From Acrocarpospora catenulata (lineage in GTDB: Bacteria; Actinomycetota; Actinomycetes; Streptosporangiales; Streptosporangiaceae): a stretch of 64,000 bases of DNA. The translations under genes and the position numbers were made by a program. Every line of letters begins with the position of its first letter. The first letter of the stretch is position 1. The notes beneath the pieces are model-generated. The model was not told the DNA's origin and did not search any database. It saw only the letters and a list, made by a program, of their open reading frames with translations. Where the stretch lies: contig NZ_JAHCST010000009.1 in NCBI RefSeq assembly GCF_018476525.1, forward strand, positions 124,001 to 188,000, in the 5' to 3' direction. Of this stretch, positions 34,832 to 42,810 are shown in pieces.

Positions 34832-35035
34832 CTACGGCTTCCTGGCCGCCACCGCGCCCGGCCAGTCCCTCCGGAGGACGTGCGCGCGAGCAGCAATTGG
34901 AGGCTTCCTGAACCGCCGCCCGAACGGCGAAGTCTCGTCGATGTTGGGCGAACCCTTGCCATGTAGCTGTCTCACCACGCGGCCGCTCAGGGAGTAGAGG
35001 TCCGTGGAAGGCACAACAGTCGCTTCGTCGGTCAT
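34832..35035 (-). CDS. Small ORF coupled to the GntR gene (67 residues, unknown)
   Basis: The ATG overlaps the GntR stop as ATGA, a junction used for real gene pairs throughout this window. The product has no recognisable motif, a basic C-terminal half and no membrane segment. It could be the truncated start of a third gene of the GntR operon (such operons often continue with an ABC ATPase), or a chance frame. Confidence 0.3.
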   Translation of the reverse strand: MTDEATVVPSTDLYSLSGRVVRQLHGKGSPNIDETSPFGRRFRKPPIAARAHVLRRDWPGAVAARKP

Positions 35036-35409
35036 GACGAGGCCGGTGCTGCCGCGCCGGACGTCAGAGCCGCCTGGACGATGCGGAGCGCTTCGGCCGC
35101 GTCGATGCCGACGCTGGCGATCACGGCGGCGTAGTCGGCGGCGGCCCGGCGGGCCCGCTCCCGGCCCTCCTCGCCGGCGGCCGATACGAACGAGCCCGCC
35201 CGCCCGCGCGTCTCGATCAGCCCCGCCTCCTCCAGCTCCCGGTAGGCCCGGCCGACCGTGTTGACGGCCAGGCCGAGGTCGGCCGCCAGGTGGCGGATGG
35301 TCGGCAGCCGCGTGCCCACGGCCAGCGTGCGGTCCTGGATCTGCCGGGCGAGCTGGCCCCGCAGCTGCTCGAACGGCGGTACCGGCGAGGCCGCATCGAT
35401 GACGATCAT
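35032..35409 (-). CDS. GntR family regulator, YtrA-like short form
   Basis: 125 residues: a GntR winged helix (P-P-F-E-Q-L-R-G-Q-L-A-R-Q-I, L-P-T-I-R-H-L-A-A-D-L-G-L-A-V-N-T-V-G-R-A-Y-R-E-L-E) with only a short helical tail and no large effector domain. This is the YtrA class, which usually represses its own operon with membrane transport genes. The ATG overlaps the end of the membrane protein gene upstream (TGATG). The long inverted repeat before that gene is its likely operator. Confidence 0.9.
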   Translation of the reverse strand: MIVIDAASPVPPFEQLRGQLARQIQDRTLAVGTRLPTIRHLAADLGLAVNTVGRAYRELEEAGLIETRGRAGSFVSAAGEEGRERARRAAADYAAVIASVGIDAAEALRIVQAALTSGAAAPASS

Positions 35410-36218
35410 CAGACGCTCATGACCCGCCGGGCCACCGTCGCGCACGACGGCGTCCTGGCATAGAGCGCGACGCACGCGGCCAGGCTCAGGACCAGGTAGG
35501 CGACCGCGGCGGCATTCCACCAGCCGGGCGCGGTGCCGAACAGCACCACCGGCAGCGACCACTGCACGTTCGGCATGGTGAGCTCGCGGGCGTCTTCGAC
35601 GCGCATGATGACGTCGGCGGTCAGCGACTCCTCGTCCTCCGCCACGACCGGGAAGCTGAGCAGGTGGCGCAGCTGCATGGCGGTGATGGCCGTCGCGCCG
35701 AGCAGGCCGATCAGCACGACGACGGCCAGCTGCCGCACGGTGGGCTCGGGAACGGCCAGGGCACTTGCGGCCAGCACCATCGCGCCGGCGAACGTGACGA
35801 CGGCGAAAATGGCGAACGGCCGGCCGAGCACGGTCCGCCAGCCGGGCTGGATCGGATGGGCGGCCCTGCGCGACAGCGTCGCGCCCGCCCGCTGGTCGAC
35901 GCGTCGCACCCACCGGTCGAGCAGGAACTGTGCCAGCAGTAGCCCGGCCACCGACGCGGCCAGGGCCAGCAGCGGCAGCGGGTGATCCGGCGGGAGGCCG
36001 CCGAAAGCGGAAGTGGCGGCGAGGGCGCTCACGATGATCAGCGCGGCCAGGATGACGTAAGTGGCCAGGCGGGCGCGTCTGCGAACCGCCAGCCGGCTGG
36101 CGAGCAGCGGGGTCGGGTGGGTGTCGGCCAGGTCGTGCCGGGCCAGCCACTCGCCCGCCATGCGCAGATCGGTCGTGCGCGTCGGCGGGTCGGTGTCCGG
36201 TAGCGGTTCGCGGGTCAT
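35409..36218 (-). CDS. Membrane protein of unknown function in a GntR operon
   Basis: 269 residues with a polar N-terminal 50 residues, then two hydrophobic pairs (about 52-75 and 80-100; about 135-160 and 165-185) and a last pair near the C-terminus. It has no ATP-binding or known transport motif. The ATG at 36218 follows a perfect AAAGGAGG. Its coupling with a YtrA-type regulator recalls antibiotic- or stress-responsive membrane proteins, but function is unknown. Confidence 0.72.
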   Translation of the reverse strand: MTREPLPDTDPPTRTTDLRMAGEWLARHDLADTHPTPLLASRLAVRRRARLATYVILAALIIVSALAATSAFGGLPPDHPLPLLALAASVAGLLLAQFLLDRWVRRVDQRAGATLSRRAAHPIQPGWRTVLGRPFAIFAVVTFAGAMVLAASALAVPEPTVRQLAVVVLIGLLGATAITAMQLRHLLSFPVVAEDEESLTADVIMRVEDARELTMPNVQWSLPVVLFGTAPGWWNAAAVAYLVLSLAACVALYARTPSCATVARRVMSV

Positions 36219-36228
36219 AGCGCCTCCT

Positions 36229-36274
36229 TTGTCGCAAGCTTTGTAGCAACATGATGCGTCATAGCTTGCGACAA
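36229..36274. promoter_or_regulatory. Long inverted repeat, likely GntR operator
   Basis: TTGTCGCAAGCT at 36229-36240 and its exact complement at 36263-36274 are separated by 22 bases. Inside, TTGTAGCAAC repeats the left arm in direct orientation 12 bases on. It covers the region just upstream of the membrane protein's ribosome site, so a bound regulator would repress the operon. Confidence 0.65.
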
Positions 36275-36594
36275 AATCAACACCCCATGGGCTTCCTTCG
36301 CCCCGGCGGCGCGGGCCCCGGCTCAGCGGCGGCCGTCGCCGCGGACCACCAAGTGGACGGCGGCCAGCCCCGGCCACGCCCCCTCCCCGGGGTACAGGGC
36401 CGAACACAATCCCTACCCCCGACAGATCCAACCCGCCGTCGTTCCCCAGGCACCGGCCACCGGCAACGTGCTGACCAGATTCCAACGAACAGACCAGACC
36501 GATTTTCGCGGGTACGCGAAATGGACCTGGTCTTACTGCCTGCGGCTATCCAGTCATCAGCAGCGGACGGCGTGACTCACGCCGCCCCTGTCGG
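36275..36594. other. Intergenic region with a nested hairpin
   Basis: No gene is convincing here. At 36491-36533 two inverted repeats are nested: outer arms AGACCAG (36491-36497) and CTGGTCT (36527-36533), inner arms TTTCGCG (36504-36510) and CGCGAAA (36515-36521) with loop GGTA. It could be a terminator for the metalloprotease gene, which ends at 36595 on the minus strand. Confidence 0.45.
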
Positions 36595-37695
36595 TCAGGA
36601 GAGGAAGGTGCCGTAGCGGCCGTTGAGGATGCTGGTCTTCTGGGACTGGCTGAAGTTGCAGTTCGGGTAGGCGTAGAGGGAGGCCGACATGCATGTTCCG
36701 TCGGTGGACGTGGCGTCGGGCAGGCCGAAGGCGTGGCCCAGTTCGTGGACCATGCCGCCGTACCAGCGGTTCATCGCGCCGTTGATGCCTGCGGCGCCGT
36801 CGGCGTCGTGGCCGCTGAGGATCACCCATCCGTTGCCGCCGCCACCGCCGGCGCCGTCACCTTCGGCGCTGATCTCGCCGACGTTGATCCATCGGCTGTC
36901 CGGTGCGCCGAGGCCGAACTTGCGGCGCAGCTCGGCCTGCATGTTGCACACCGACCACCAGTACTTCTCACCGCAGTTCGGCGTGTTCTCGTACCAGCTT
37001 CGCAGTTGGTCGCCGTTGACGACCTCGACAATCGGGTTGTTCAGCGTGAACGTCTTGCCCAGCTGCTGCTTGAAGAAGCGCTGCGCCTCCTGCATGACCC
37101 GGGCTATGCCGTCCGGGTAGCGCTGGTCGTAGGCCACGTCCGACGGCTTGAGCCAGAAGACCCGCACCGTCCGCACCGGCGGGGTGCCCGACGACGGTGA
37201 CGGCGAGGGTGATGCCGATGGCGACGGGGACGGTGACCTGGACGGGCTCGGGGTCGGGGTTGGGGAGGCGGTTACGCTGCCCGTGCAGGTGACGCCGTTG
37301 AGGGTGAAGCTGGTCGGTACGGGATTGCTGGAGTTGTTCCACGTGCCGTTGAACCCGAACGAGGTGCCGTCGCCCGTTGCCAGGGAGCCGTTCCAGCTCG
37401 CGTTGGAGGCGGTCACCGCGCTGCCGCTCTGCGTCACGGTGGCGTTCCAGGCCTGGCTGATCGTCTGCCCGGCGCCGAAGGTCCAGCGCAGGGTCCAGCT
37501 TGCGAGCGGATCACCGAGATTCTTGATCTCGACGTTGGCGCCGAAGCCGCCGGCCCACTGCGTGCCGACGGTGTAGGTGACCTGACAGCCGGCCGCGGCG
37601 GCGTGCGCCGTGACCGTGGCGGCCATCCCTGCGCCGGCCAGGAAGGCGGCTAAGGCCCCGGCGACAAGGCCCCTGCGTAGTACTCGTTGGTGCAT
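36595..37695 (-). CDS. Secreted CBM2-linked metalloprotease
   Basis: 366 residues. Signal peptide about 1-34; CBM2-type cellulose-binding domain about 36-128 (C-Q-V-T-Y-T-V-G-T-Q-W-A-G-G-F, paired cysteines, exposed tryptophans W-T-L-R-W and W-N-G-S-L); a Pro/Ser/Thr linker about 130-165; then a peptidase domain with H-E-L-G-H-A-F-G-L-P-D near 310. That is HExxHxxGxxD, the zinc site of snapalysin-like enzymes, where an aspartate is the third ligand. Four cysteines in the domain may form disulfides. The start follows a perfect AAAGGAGG. It would place a protease on cellulose fibres. The gene stands alone. Confidence 0.85.
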   Translation of the reverse strand: MHQRVLRRGLVAGALAAFLAGAGMAATVTAHAAAAGCQVTYTVGTQWAGGFGANVEIKNLGDPLASWTLRWTFGAGQTISQAWNATVTQSGSAVTASNASWNGSLATGDGTSFGFNGTWNNSSNPVPTSFTLNGVTCTGSVTASPTPTPSPSRSPSPSPSASPSPSPSSGTPPVRTVRVFWLKPSDVAYDQRYPDGIARVMQEAQRFFKQQLGKTFTLNNPIVEVVNGDQLRSWYENTPNCGEKYWWSVCNMQAELRRKFGLGAPDSRWINVGEISAEGDGAGGGGGNGWVILSGHDADGAAGINGAMNRWYGGMVHELGHAFGLPDATSTDGTCMSASLYAYPNCNFSQSQKTSILNGRYGTFLS

Positions 37696-37900
37696 GTGAT
37701 CCTCCTTTGCAGCTCGAACCGTGCCCGAATGTGAGCGTTAACAACTGGCACCGTCCCGAACTGTGGCAGCCATGTCAACACGCGCTGGAGGAAGCCCGCG
37801 CCGTCGTGGGAAAACCTTTTCGGGGATCAGAAAGTTTCAGGCGGACACGCCGAGGGCGACCGTGCCACAACGGAACGGTCGCCCTGTCGAGTGCGAGGTC

Positions 37901-38695
37901 CTACGCCTTCCGCGCCACCGCGCCTTCGACGACGAGGCGGCTGGTGATGGAGTCCATGGTGGGCCGCCACCGCTGGACCGGGACCAGGCCCGGCGACTCG
38001 ATCTCCAGGCCCTCGAAGAAGCCGAGGATCTCGTCGTGGGAGCGGAAGGTGGACTGGGCCGGACTGCCCGCCGTGGACGCCTTGAGCTGGGTGAGCACCT
38101 CGGGGTCGCTGTCGGAGCTGCTGTGGGAGAGCACCACGTAGCTGCCGGAGACGATCTTGTCCCGCAGGCCTGCCACGATCTGGTAGGCCCCCTCCTCGTC
38201 GGACACGAAGTGCAGCACGGTGACCAGGAGCACGCCGACCGGCTTGTCGAAGTCGATGAGCGCCCGCACGTCCGGGTGCTCGACGATCTCGTCGGGCCGC
38301 CGGATGTCGGCCCGCAGCGTGATCACCCGATCGTCGGTAGCGAGCAGCGCGTCGTTGTGCACCTTGACCAGGGGGTCGTTGTCCACGTACACGACCCTGG
38401 CCTCGGGATGGGTCTCCCTGGCGACCTCGTGCACGCTCGGCGAGGTGGGGATGCCGGTGCCGAGATCGATGAACTGCGTGATGCCCTGCTCGCAGAGGAA
38501 CCGTACGGCCCGCGCGAGAAAGGCCCGGTTCGCCCGCGCGACCGAACGGGTGTCCGGCGCGACCGACAGCAGCCGCTCCGCGATCGCCCGGTCCACGGCG
38601 TAGTTGTCCTTACCTCCGAGCAGGTAGTCGTAGACCCGAGCCGAACTCGGCACCGCCGGGTCGACCCCGTCAGGAACCCGATCAAGGTCACCCAT
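37901..38695 (-). CDS. DUF574-type SAM-dependent methyltransferase
   Basis: 264 residues. The opening P-S-S-A-R-V-Y-D-Y-L-L-G-G-K-D-N-Y and I-D-L-G-T-G-I-P-T-S-P-S-V-H-E-V identify the actinobacterial DUF574 (Methyltransf_19) family; the SAM-binding acidic residue follows in V-Y-V-D-N-D-P-L-V. These are abundant in filamentous actinomycetes and have no settled substrate. The gene is divergent from the Rrf2 gene. Confidence 0.92.
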   Translation of the reverse strand: MGDLDRVPDGVDPAVPSSARVYDYLLGGKDNYAVDRAIAERLLSVAPDTRSVARANRAFLARAVRFLCEQGITQFIDLGTGIPTSPSVHEVARETHPEARVVYVDNDPLVKVHNDALLATDDRVITLRADIRRPDEIVEHPDVRALIDFDKPVGVLLVTVLHFVSDEEGAYQIVAGLRDKIVSGSYVVLSHSSSDSDPEVLTQLKASTAGSPAQSTFRSHDEILGFFEGLEIESPGLVPVQRWRPTMDSITSRLVVEGAVARKA

Positions 38696-38799
38696 GGCCG
38701 CCTCCGATTTAATCGCAGCAAAGTGGTACAGCGGTGATCATAGGGGTTCCGCGCCCCTGACAACGCGGCCTGACCGGCAGCAGCGGGCCGTCCGCAACG

Positions 38800-38838
38800 T
38801 TGACATGAAATATCCTGGATATCTACTATCCGGGATAT
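38800..38838 (+). promoter_or_regulatory. Rrf2 promoter with two tandem palindromes; probable leaderless transcript
   Basis: TTGACA (38800-38805) and TACTAT (38824-38829) are 18 bases apart, and the ATG of the Rrf2 gene is only seven bases after the -10 element, so the mRNA should start at or next to the start codon. Two near-identical 12-base palindromes, TATCCTGGATAT (38811-38822) and TATCCGGGATAT (38827-38838), 16 bases apart, cover the spacer, the -10 element and the start codon. They are the likely autoregulatory operator. Confidence 0.65.
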
Positions 38839-39322
38839 GAAGATGGGCGAGCGGGTCGAATGGGCTCTGCACTGTTGTCTCAACCTCGCCTTCCTCGGGC
38901 CCGATGACGCGGTGCCGGCCGCCCGGCTGGCCGCGTTCCACGAACTTCCCACGGCCTATCTGACCAAGCAGTTGCAGGCCCTGGTGCGTGCCGGGATCGC
39001 GGCGTCTGTGCCGGGGCCGCGCGGCGGGTTCCGGCTGGCCCGCTCCCCCGAGCAGATCACCCTGCTGGACGTGGTCGTCGCGATCGAAGGCCCCGAGTAC
39101 GCGTTCCGGTGCGAGGAGATCCGCCAGCGCGGCCCGGCGAGCGGCTCCTCCGGTCGCACGCAGGTGGCCTGCACCATCGACGTGGCCATGCGGAAGGCCG
39201 AGCTGGCGTGGCGGCAGGCGCTCGCCGCGCAGACGCTCGCCGAGATCGCGGCCACGGTCGAGCACCGTTACCCGAACATGCCGGTCCGCGCCCGGGACTG
39301 GCTTGTGGTCACGGGTTCCTGA
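38837..39322 (+). CDS. Rrf2 family transcriptional regulator
   Basis: 161 residues. Winged helix near the N-terminus (V-E-W-A-L-H-C-C-L-N-L-A, L-P-T-A-Y-L-T-K-Q-L-Q-A-L-V, G-P-R-G-G-F-R-L-A-R). Cysteines at F-R-C-E-E-I and V-A-C-T-I-D could be cluster or redox ligands, but the classical three-cysteine Fe-S set is not complete. No ribosome site is present, in line with the leaderless promoter. It probably represses itself and the oxidoreductase gene 45 bases downstream. Confidence 0.88.
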   Translation: MKMGERVEWALHCCLNLAFLGPDDAVPAARLAAFHELPTAYLTKQLQALVRAGIAASVPGPRGGFRLARSPEQITLLDVVVAIEGPEYAFRCEEIRQRGPASGSSGRTQVACTIDVAMRKAELAWRQALAAQTLAEIAATVEHRYPNMPVRARDWLVVTGS

Positions 39323-39367
39323 TCGATCCCACTCCCCCGACCGGGGACAGGCAGGAGGTAATTCAGG

Positions 39368-40555
39368 ATGTCTGATGTCCTGATTGTCGGCGGCGGGTTC
39401 GCCGGTGTCTGGAGCGCCCTGGCCGCCGCCCGGCTCAGGGCCGAGCACAACGCCGACCTGGAGATCACCCTGGTCGCCCCCAACGACGATCTGGTGATCC
39501 GCCCCCGCCTGTACGAGGCCGACCCCGGCCGCCTGCGGGTCCCGCTGGACCGGATCCTGGGCCCGGTCGGCGTCGAACGCCTGCCGGGCACGGTCACGGC
39601 CATCGACACCGGACGCCGATCGGTGTCGGTCGCCCGACGTGGCGACCGGGCCTACCGGCGCCTGATCCTGGCCAGCGGCAGCGCGCTGCGGCGGCCCGAC
39701 CTGCCAGGCGGCGCGCACCTGTTCGACGTGGACACCCTCCCCGGCGCGGTCGCCCTGGACCACCACCTGCGGACGCTCCCGGACAGGCCACCGGGATCCG
39801 GCCGGTTCACGGCGGTGGTCGTCGGCGCGGGCTTCACCGGCATCGAGGTGGCGACCGAACTCGCGGGACGGCTGCGCACGCTCGCCGGGCCGTACGGGCA
39901 TGAGGTGCGCGTGGTGCTGGTGGAGCGAGCAGGCGTGCTGGGCCCGGAGCTGGGACCGGGACCGCGCCCGGTGATCAGTGCCGCGTTGGACGAGGTGGGC
40001 GTCGAGGTCCGCCTCAATATGACCGTCACCGCGCTGGACGCCGGCCAAGTCCGGTTCGGCGACGGCACCGAGGTTCCCGCGTACACGACGGTCTGGACGG
40101 CGGGAATGACGGCCAGCCTGCTCACCGGGCAGATCCCCGGCCGGCGGGACGGCCTGAACCGGCTGCTGGTCGACAAGCACCTGCGGGCCCCCGAGGCGCC
40201 GGAGGTGTTCGTGGCAGGGGACGCCGCCGCGGCCGCCGCCGACGACAGCCACCTCACCCTGCAGAGCTGCCAGCACGCGATCCCGCTCGGCCGGTACGCC
40301 GGCCACAACGCCGTGGCCGACCTGCTGGGACGGCCTCCCCTGGAGTTCGTCCCCGAGCCCTACGTGACCTGCCTCGACCTCGGCGCGGCGGGCGCCGTGC
40401 TCACCACCGGCTGGGACCGATCCGTCAAGCTCACCGGAGCCCCGGCCAAGGACGTCAAGCGGGCCATCATGGAGCGGCGCATCCACCCGCCGGTGGACGA
40501 CATCGCGGCGCTCCTGGAGGCAGGAGACCCCGGGCGTACCTGGACCCCTCGTTGA
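39368..40555 (+). CDS. FAD-dependent oxidoreductase, type II NADH dehydrogenase-like
   Basis: 395 residues. FAD-binding V-L-I-V-G-G-G-F-A-G-V, NAD-binding V-V-V-G-A-G-F-T-G-I-E-V-A-T-E-L-A and the C-terminal FAD contact V-F-V-A-G-D-A-A-A-A identify the NDH-2/pyridine nucleotide-disulfide family. It may transfer electrons from NADH to quinones or a small acceptor. An AGGAGG site lies nine bases upstream. It is paired with an Rrf2 regulator, so redox control is likely. Confidence 0.88.
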   Translation: MSDVLIVGGGFAGVWSALAAARLRAEHNADLEITLVAPNDDLVIRPRLYEADPGRLRVPLDRILGPVGVERLPGTVTAIDTGRRSVSVARRGDRAYRRLILASGSALRRPDLPGGAHLFDVDTLPGAVALDHHLRTLPDRPPGSGRFTAVVVGAGFTGIEVATELAGRLRTLAGPYGHEVRVVLVERAGVLGPELGPGPRPVISAALDEVGVEVRLNMTVTALDAGQVRFGDGTEVPAYTTVWTAGMTASLLTGQIPGRRDGLNRLLVDKHLRAPEAPEVFVAGDAAAAAADDSHLTLQSCQHAIPLGRYAGHNAVADLLGRPPLEFVPEPYVTCLDLGAAGAVLTTGWDRSVKLTGAPAKDVKRAIMERRIHPPVDDIAALLEAGDPGRTWTPR

Positions 40556-40573
40556 CACGGGGTCAACGAGGGG
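40545..40573. terminator. Bidirectional terminator between convergent genes
   Basis: A perfect 12-base stem (CCCCTCGTTGAC at 40545-40556, complement at 40562-40573) with a five-base loop overlaps the oxidoreductase stop and lies just before the end of the convergent gene at 40590. Confidence 0.85.
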
Positions 40574-40589
40574 CGGCGGCCGGCTGCGG

Positions 40590-40913
40590 CTACCTTTCGC
40601 AGGTCAGGGAGACCTCGGCGAAGAAGACGTGGCCGAAGTACGGGTCGGTGAACGTTTCGAAGATCTGTGGCTCGCCGACCACGGTGCACGCGCCGAAGTA
40701 GCCCATCGACTGCGCGGTGATCTGCGCGTCGTCGAACGCGCCCTGGATCGCGGTCTCCGGGGTGATTCCACGCGAGCCACCGACGAACAGCGGGCTCGCC
40801 AGCGCCGGCGAGGCGGCGAACATGACCAGTGCGGCGGCGGATGCCGCCATGGCGAGACCGAAACCGGTGCGACGGCTCCGGCGTGCTGGGGCCGACAAGG
40901 ACTGCTTGGTCAA
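40590..40913 (-). CDS. Small secreted protein of unknown function
   Basis: 107 residues with a clear signal peptide (basic start, hydrophobic M-A-A-S-A-A-A-L-V-M-F-A-A, cleavage near A-L-A-S). The mature 65 residues contain two cysteines (G-A-C-T-V-V and S-L-T-C-E-R) that may pair. The start is a TTG preceded by GAGGAGG. It resembles other small actinobacterial secreted proteins with a T-A-I-Q-G-A-F-D-D-A stretch. Function unknown. Confidence 0.7.
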   Translation of the reverse strand: MTKQSLSAPARRSRRTGFGLAMAASAAALVMFAASPALASPLFVGGSRGITPETAIQGAFDDAQITAQSMGYFGACTVVGEPQIFETFTDPYFGHVFFAEVSLTCER

Positions 40914-41214
40914 AGGAGCCTCCTCAATCGAGGGATCCGAGTAAACCTCCGACAGTCTGCGCGGATGCGTCCAGGCTGAATAGATCAGCCAGACTGACCA
41001 AGCCCGCGGGTCGACTAACCAAATGGCCGGATATCGACGTAGTCAGGTCGTCTGGAAGACCAGAACGGAGGTGGACTCGACCCGCCGGACCCCGAGCTCG
41101 ACCTGGTCGCCGATGCGGGGGTCCTCGTCAGGCGAGGCGGCGAGCGCGAGCCCTACCTCTTCCTCCAGGGGACTCCCACCCCCAAGCGATCGCCCATGCC
41201 GGGCGGACGCACGA
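40914..41214. other. Intergenic region with a possible gene remnant
   Basis: On the minus strand a frame that ends at 41043 encodes about 50 coding-like residues (L-E-E-E-V-G-L-A-L-A-A-S-P-D-E-D-P-R, then V-E-S-T-S-V-L-V-F-Q-T-T) without a start, so it may be the tail of a deleted gene. Nothing else is recognisable. Confidence 0.3.
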
Positions 41215-41247
41215 AAGCCCAGGTCATCACGGTGATGACCTGGGCTT
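41215..41247. terminator. Strong rho-independent terminator with T-run
   Basis: A nearly perfect stem of 14-16 bases built on AAGCCCAGGTCATC and its complement, followed on the + strand by CGGTTTTT. It lies after the GH26 gene that ends at 41292 on the minus strand. Confidence 0.85.
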
Positions 41248-41267
41248 CGGTTTTTGCGCGGGAGGAC

Positions 41268-41693
41268 GCTCGCCCGATGGTCCCCGGCCGGTCAGGCGGG
41301 CAGGGTCCACCTCTGCCAGGCGTTGCTGTTGGCGTCCCAGATCTGCAGGCGGGTGCCGTTGGCGGTGCTGCCGCCGGGGACGTCCAGGACGCGGCCCGAC
41401 TGCGGGTTGCGGAGCTGGCCGTTGCCGACGCTCTGCCACTGCTGGGCGCCGGATCCGTTGCAATCCCAGATCTGGATCTGGGTGCCGTTCGCGGTGCCCT
41501 GGCCGACCACGTCCATACACTTGCCCAGCGCCCGGATCGTGCCGTCGGTGCCGATCGTCCAGCGCTGCGCGGCCGTGCCGTTGCAGTCGTAGAGCCCAAC
41601 GGCCGTGCCGTTCGCGGTGCCCGCCCCCGCCACGTCGACACACTTGCCGCCCACGCCGGTGATCGGACCCGTACGCGCCGGCTGCGAGCCCGT
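41268..41693 (-). repeat. CBM13 module repeat, copy 1 (inverted relative to copy 2)
   Basis: This segment covers the C-terminal CBM13 of the first mannanase, its stop codon and about 25 bases beyond. It matches 52655-53080 on the other strand. By eye I find only four substitutions in the coding part, all silent, and one single-base gap after the stop. Confidence 0.9.
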
Positions 41694-42698
41694 CGTCAGG
41701 TTGACTTCGCCCTGGTTGAGGGTACGCGGGTGGAAGTAGCCGGCCTGGATCTCGGCGTTGGTGTTGTTGCCGACCAACTGCTCGGACCAGACCATGAAGT
41801 AGGTCCAGCGCGTCTGGCTGTCCAGCAGGGACGCGTTGGGCACCTTGCCCATCTCCGCGATCGCGATGGGCTTGCCTGCGGCGATGTTCTGAATCTGCTG
41901 GTAGTCACTGGCGGACGGGTAACCCTTGTACCAGACGTCCAGGCTGACGACATCGACGTATGACGAGCCCGGATAGTAGCTTGCCCAGCCGCCGGCCGGA
42001 TTGTCCTGCACGTTCCACACCCAGATCAGATTGCTCAGGCCCTTGCCGACGAGGTAGTCGCGGGTGATCTGGTAAAGCCGGGCGCCGCCGGAGGGACCGG
42101 GACGGTTGCCCCACCAGTTCCACGACTCGTTCATCTCGTGCAGCGGGCGGAACAACACCGGCACCCCGGCGTCCTTGAGCTGCTGCAGGTAGGGAACGAC
42201 CTCGTCAAGGCGCCGTTTCCACGTGGTGTTGAGCGCGGTGCCGTCCTGGATGATCTGGCTGAACTGGGTCGCCGAGATGTTCGTCTTCACGCCGCCTTCG
42301 AACTCGCATGTGCTCGGCCCGGTCGGAGTGCACATGTGCCAGGTCAGGGCGACCAGTGAGCCGTTGGCCCACTCCTGTTTGGCCTGGTCGACCACACGCT
42401 GGCGGTTGGCGGCGTCCACGGCGCGGAACATCAGGTCGCCGCCCCACAGGCCCGGCCACTGGCCGGTGACGTTGTAGACCTGCTGGGTGTACTGACCCGG
42501 CAGGCTGGCAGGTTCCTTGTTGTGCTGGCCGCTGACGATGTTGCGGCCGGTGATGGATGCCAGGTAGTTCAGGACGTCCTGCCTGGACGCCGCCGGGAAG
42601 GCCTGCGCCGGAGAGGTGAGCGTGGCCGCCGTCATGAGGGCGGCTAAGCAGACGGCGAGGGTGCGGCGGATACGGGAGCGGGGTTGGGACTGGTGCAT
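41292..42698 (-). CDS. Secreted GH26 beta-mannanase with C-terminal CBM13 (ricin-type)
   Basis: 468 residues. Signal peptide 1-31; GH26 barrel about 32-330 starting R-Q-D-V-L-N-Y-L-A-S-I-T-G-R-N-I-V-S-G-Q-H; acid/base glutamate in F-R-P-L-H-E-M-N-E-S-W-N-W-W-G and nucleophile in I-A-I-A-E-M-G-K. Residues about 345-468 are a three-repeat ricin-type CBM13 (Q-x-W motifs A-A-Q-R-W, A-Q-Q-W, A-W-Q-R-W). It cuts mannan outside the cell. The ATG follows GAAGGAGAACGAGTA. It is the last gene of the minus-strand mannan operon, 113 bases after the beta-mannosidase. The CBM13 is identical in protein sequence to that of the second mannanase. Confidence 0.92.
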   Translation of the reverse strand: MHQSQPRSRIRRTLAVCLAALMTAATLTSPAQAFPAASRQDVLNYLASITGRNIVSGQHNKEPASLPGQYTQQVYNVTGQWPGLWGGDLMFRAVDAANRQRVVDQAKQEWANGSLVALTWHMCTPTGPSTCEFEGGVKTNISATQFSQIIQDGTALNTTWKRRLDEVVPYLQQLKDAGVPVLFRPLHEMNESWNWWGNRPGPSGGARLYQITRDYLVGKGLSNLIWVWNVQDNPAGGWASYYPGSSYVDVVSLDVWYKGYPSASDYQQIQNIAAGKPIAIAEMGKVPNASLLDSQTRWTYFMVWSEQLVGNNTNAEIQAGYFHPRTLNQGEVNLTTGSQPARTGPITGVGGKCVDVAGAGTANGTAVGLYDCNGTAAQRWTIGTDGTIRALGKCMDVVGQGTANGTQIQIWDCNGSGAQQWQSVGNGQLRNPQSGRVLDVPGGSTANGTRLQIWDANSNAWQRWTLPA

Positions 42699-42810
42699 TA
42701 CTCGTTCTCCTTCTCTGGAGTGGGGGACGGCCGGAGGCGTACGCCGACGGCCTGAAGAGCGAGGGCGAGGGTCGTGGTGACGAGCGCCCCGCATGGGAAG
42801 GCCAGGACGG

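Noticed and set aside
40545-40573. GTTGAC and GTCAAC near 40555, resembling the TetR operator
   Set aside because: The arms are in the opposite order (GTTGAC first), the spacer is five bases, and the element is a 12-base terminator stem between convergent genes.
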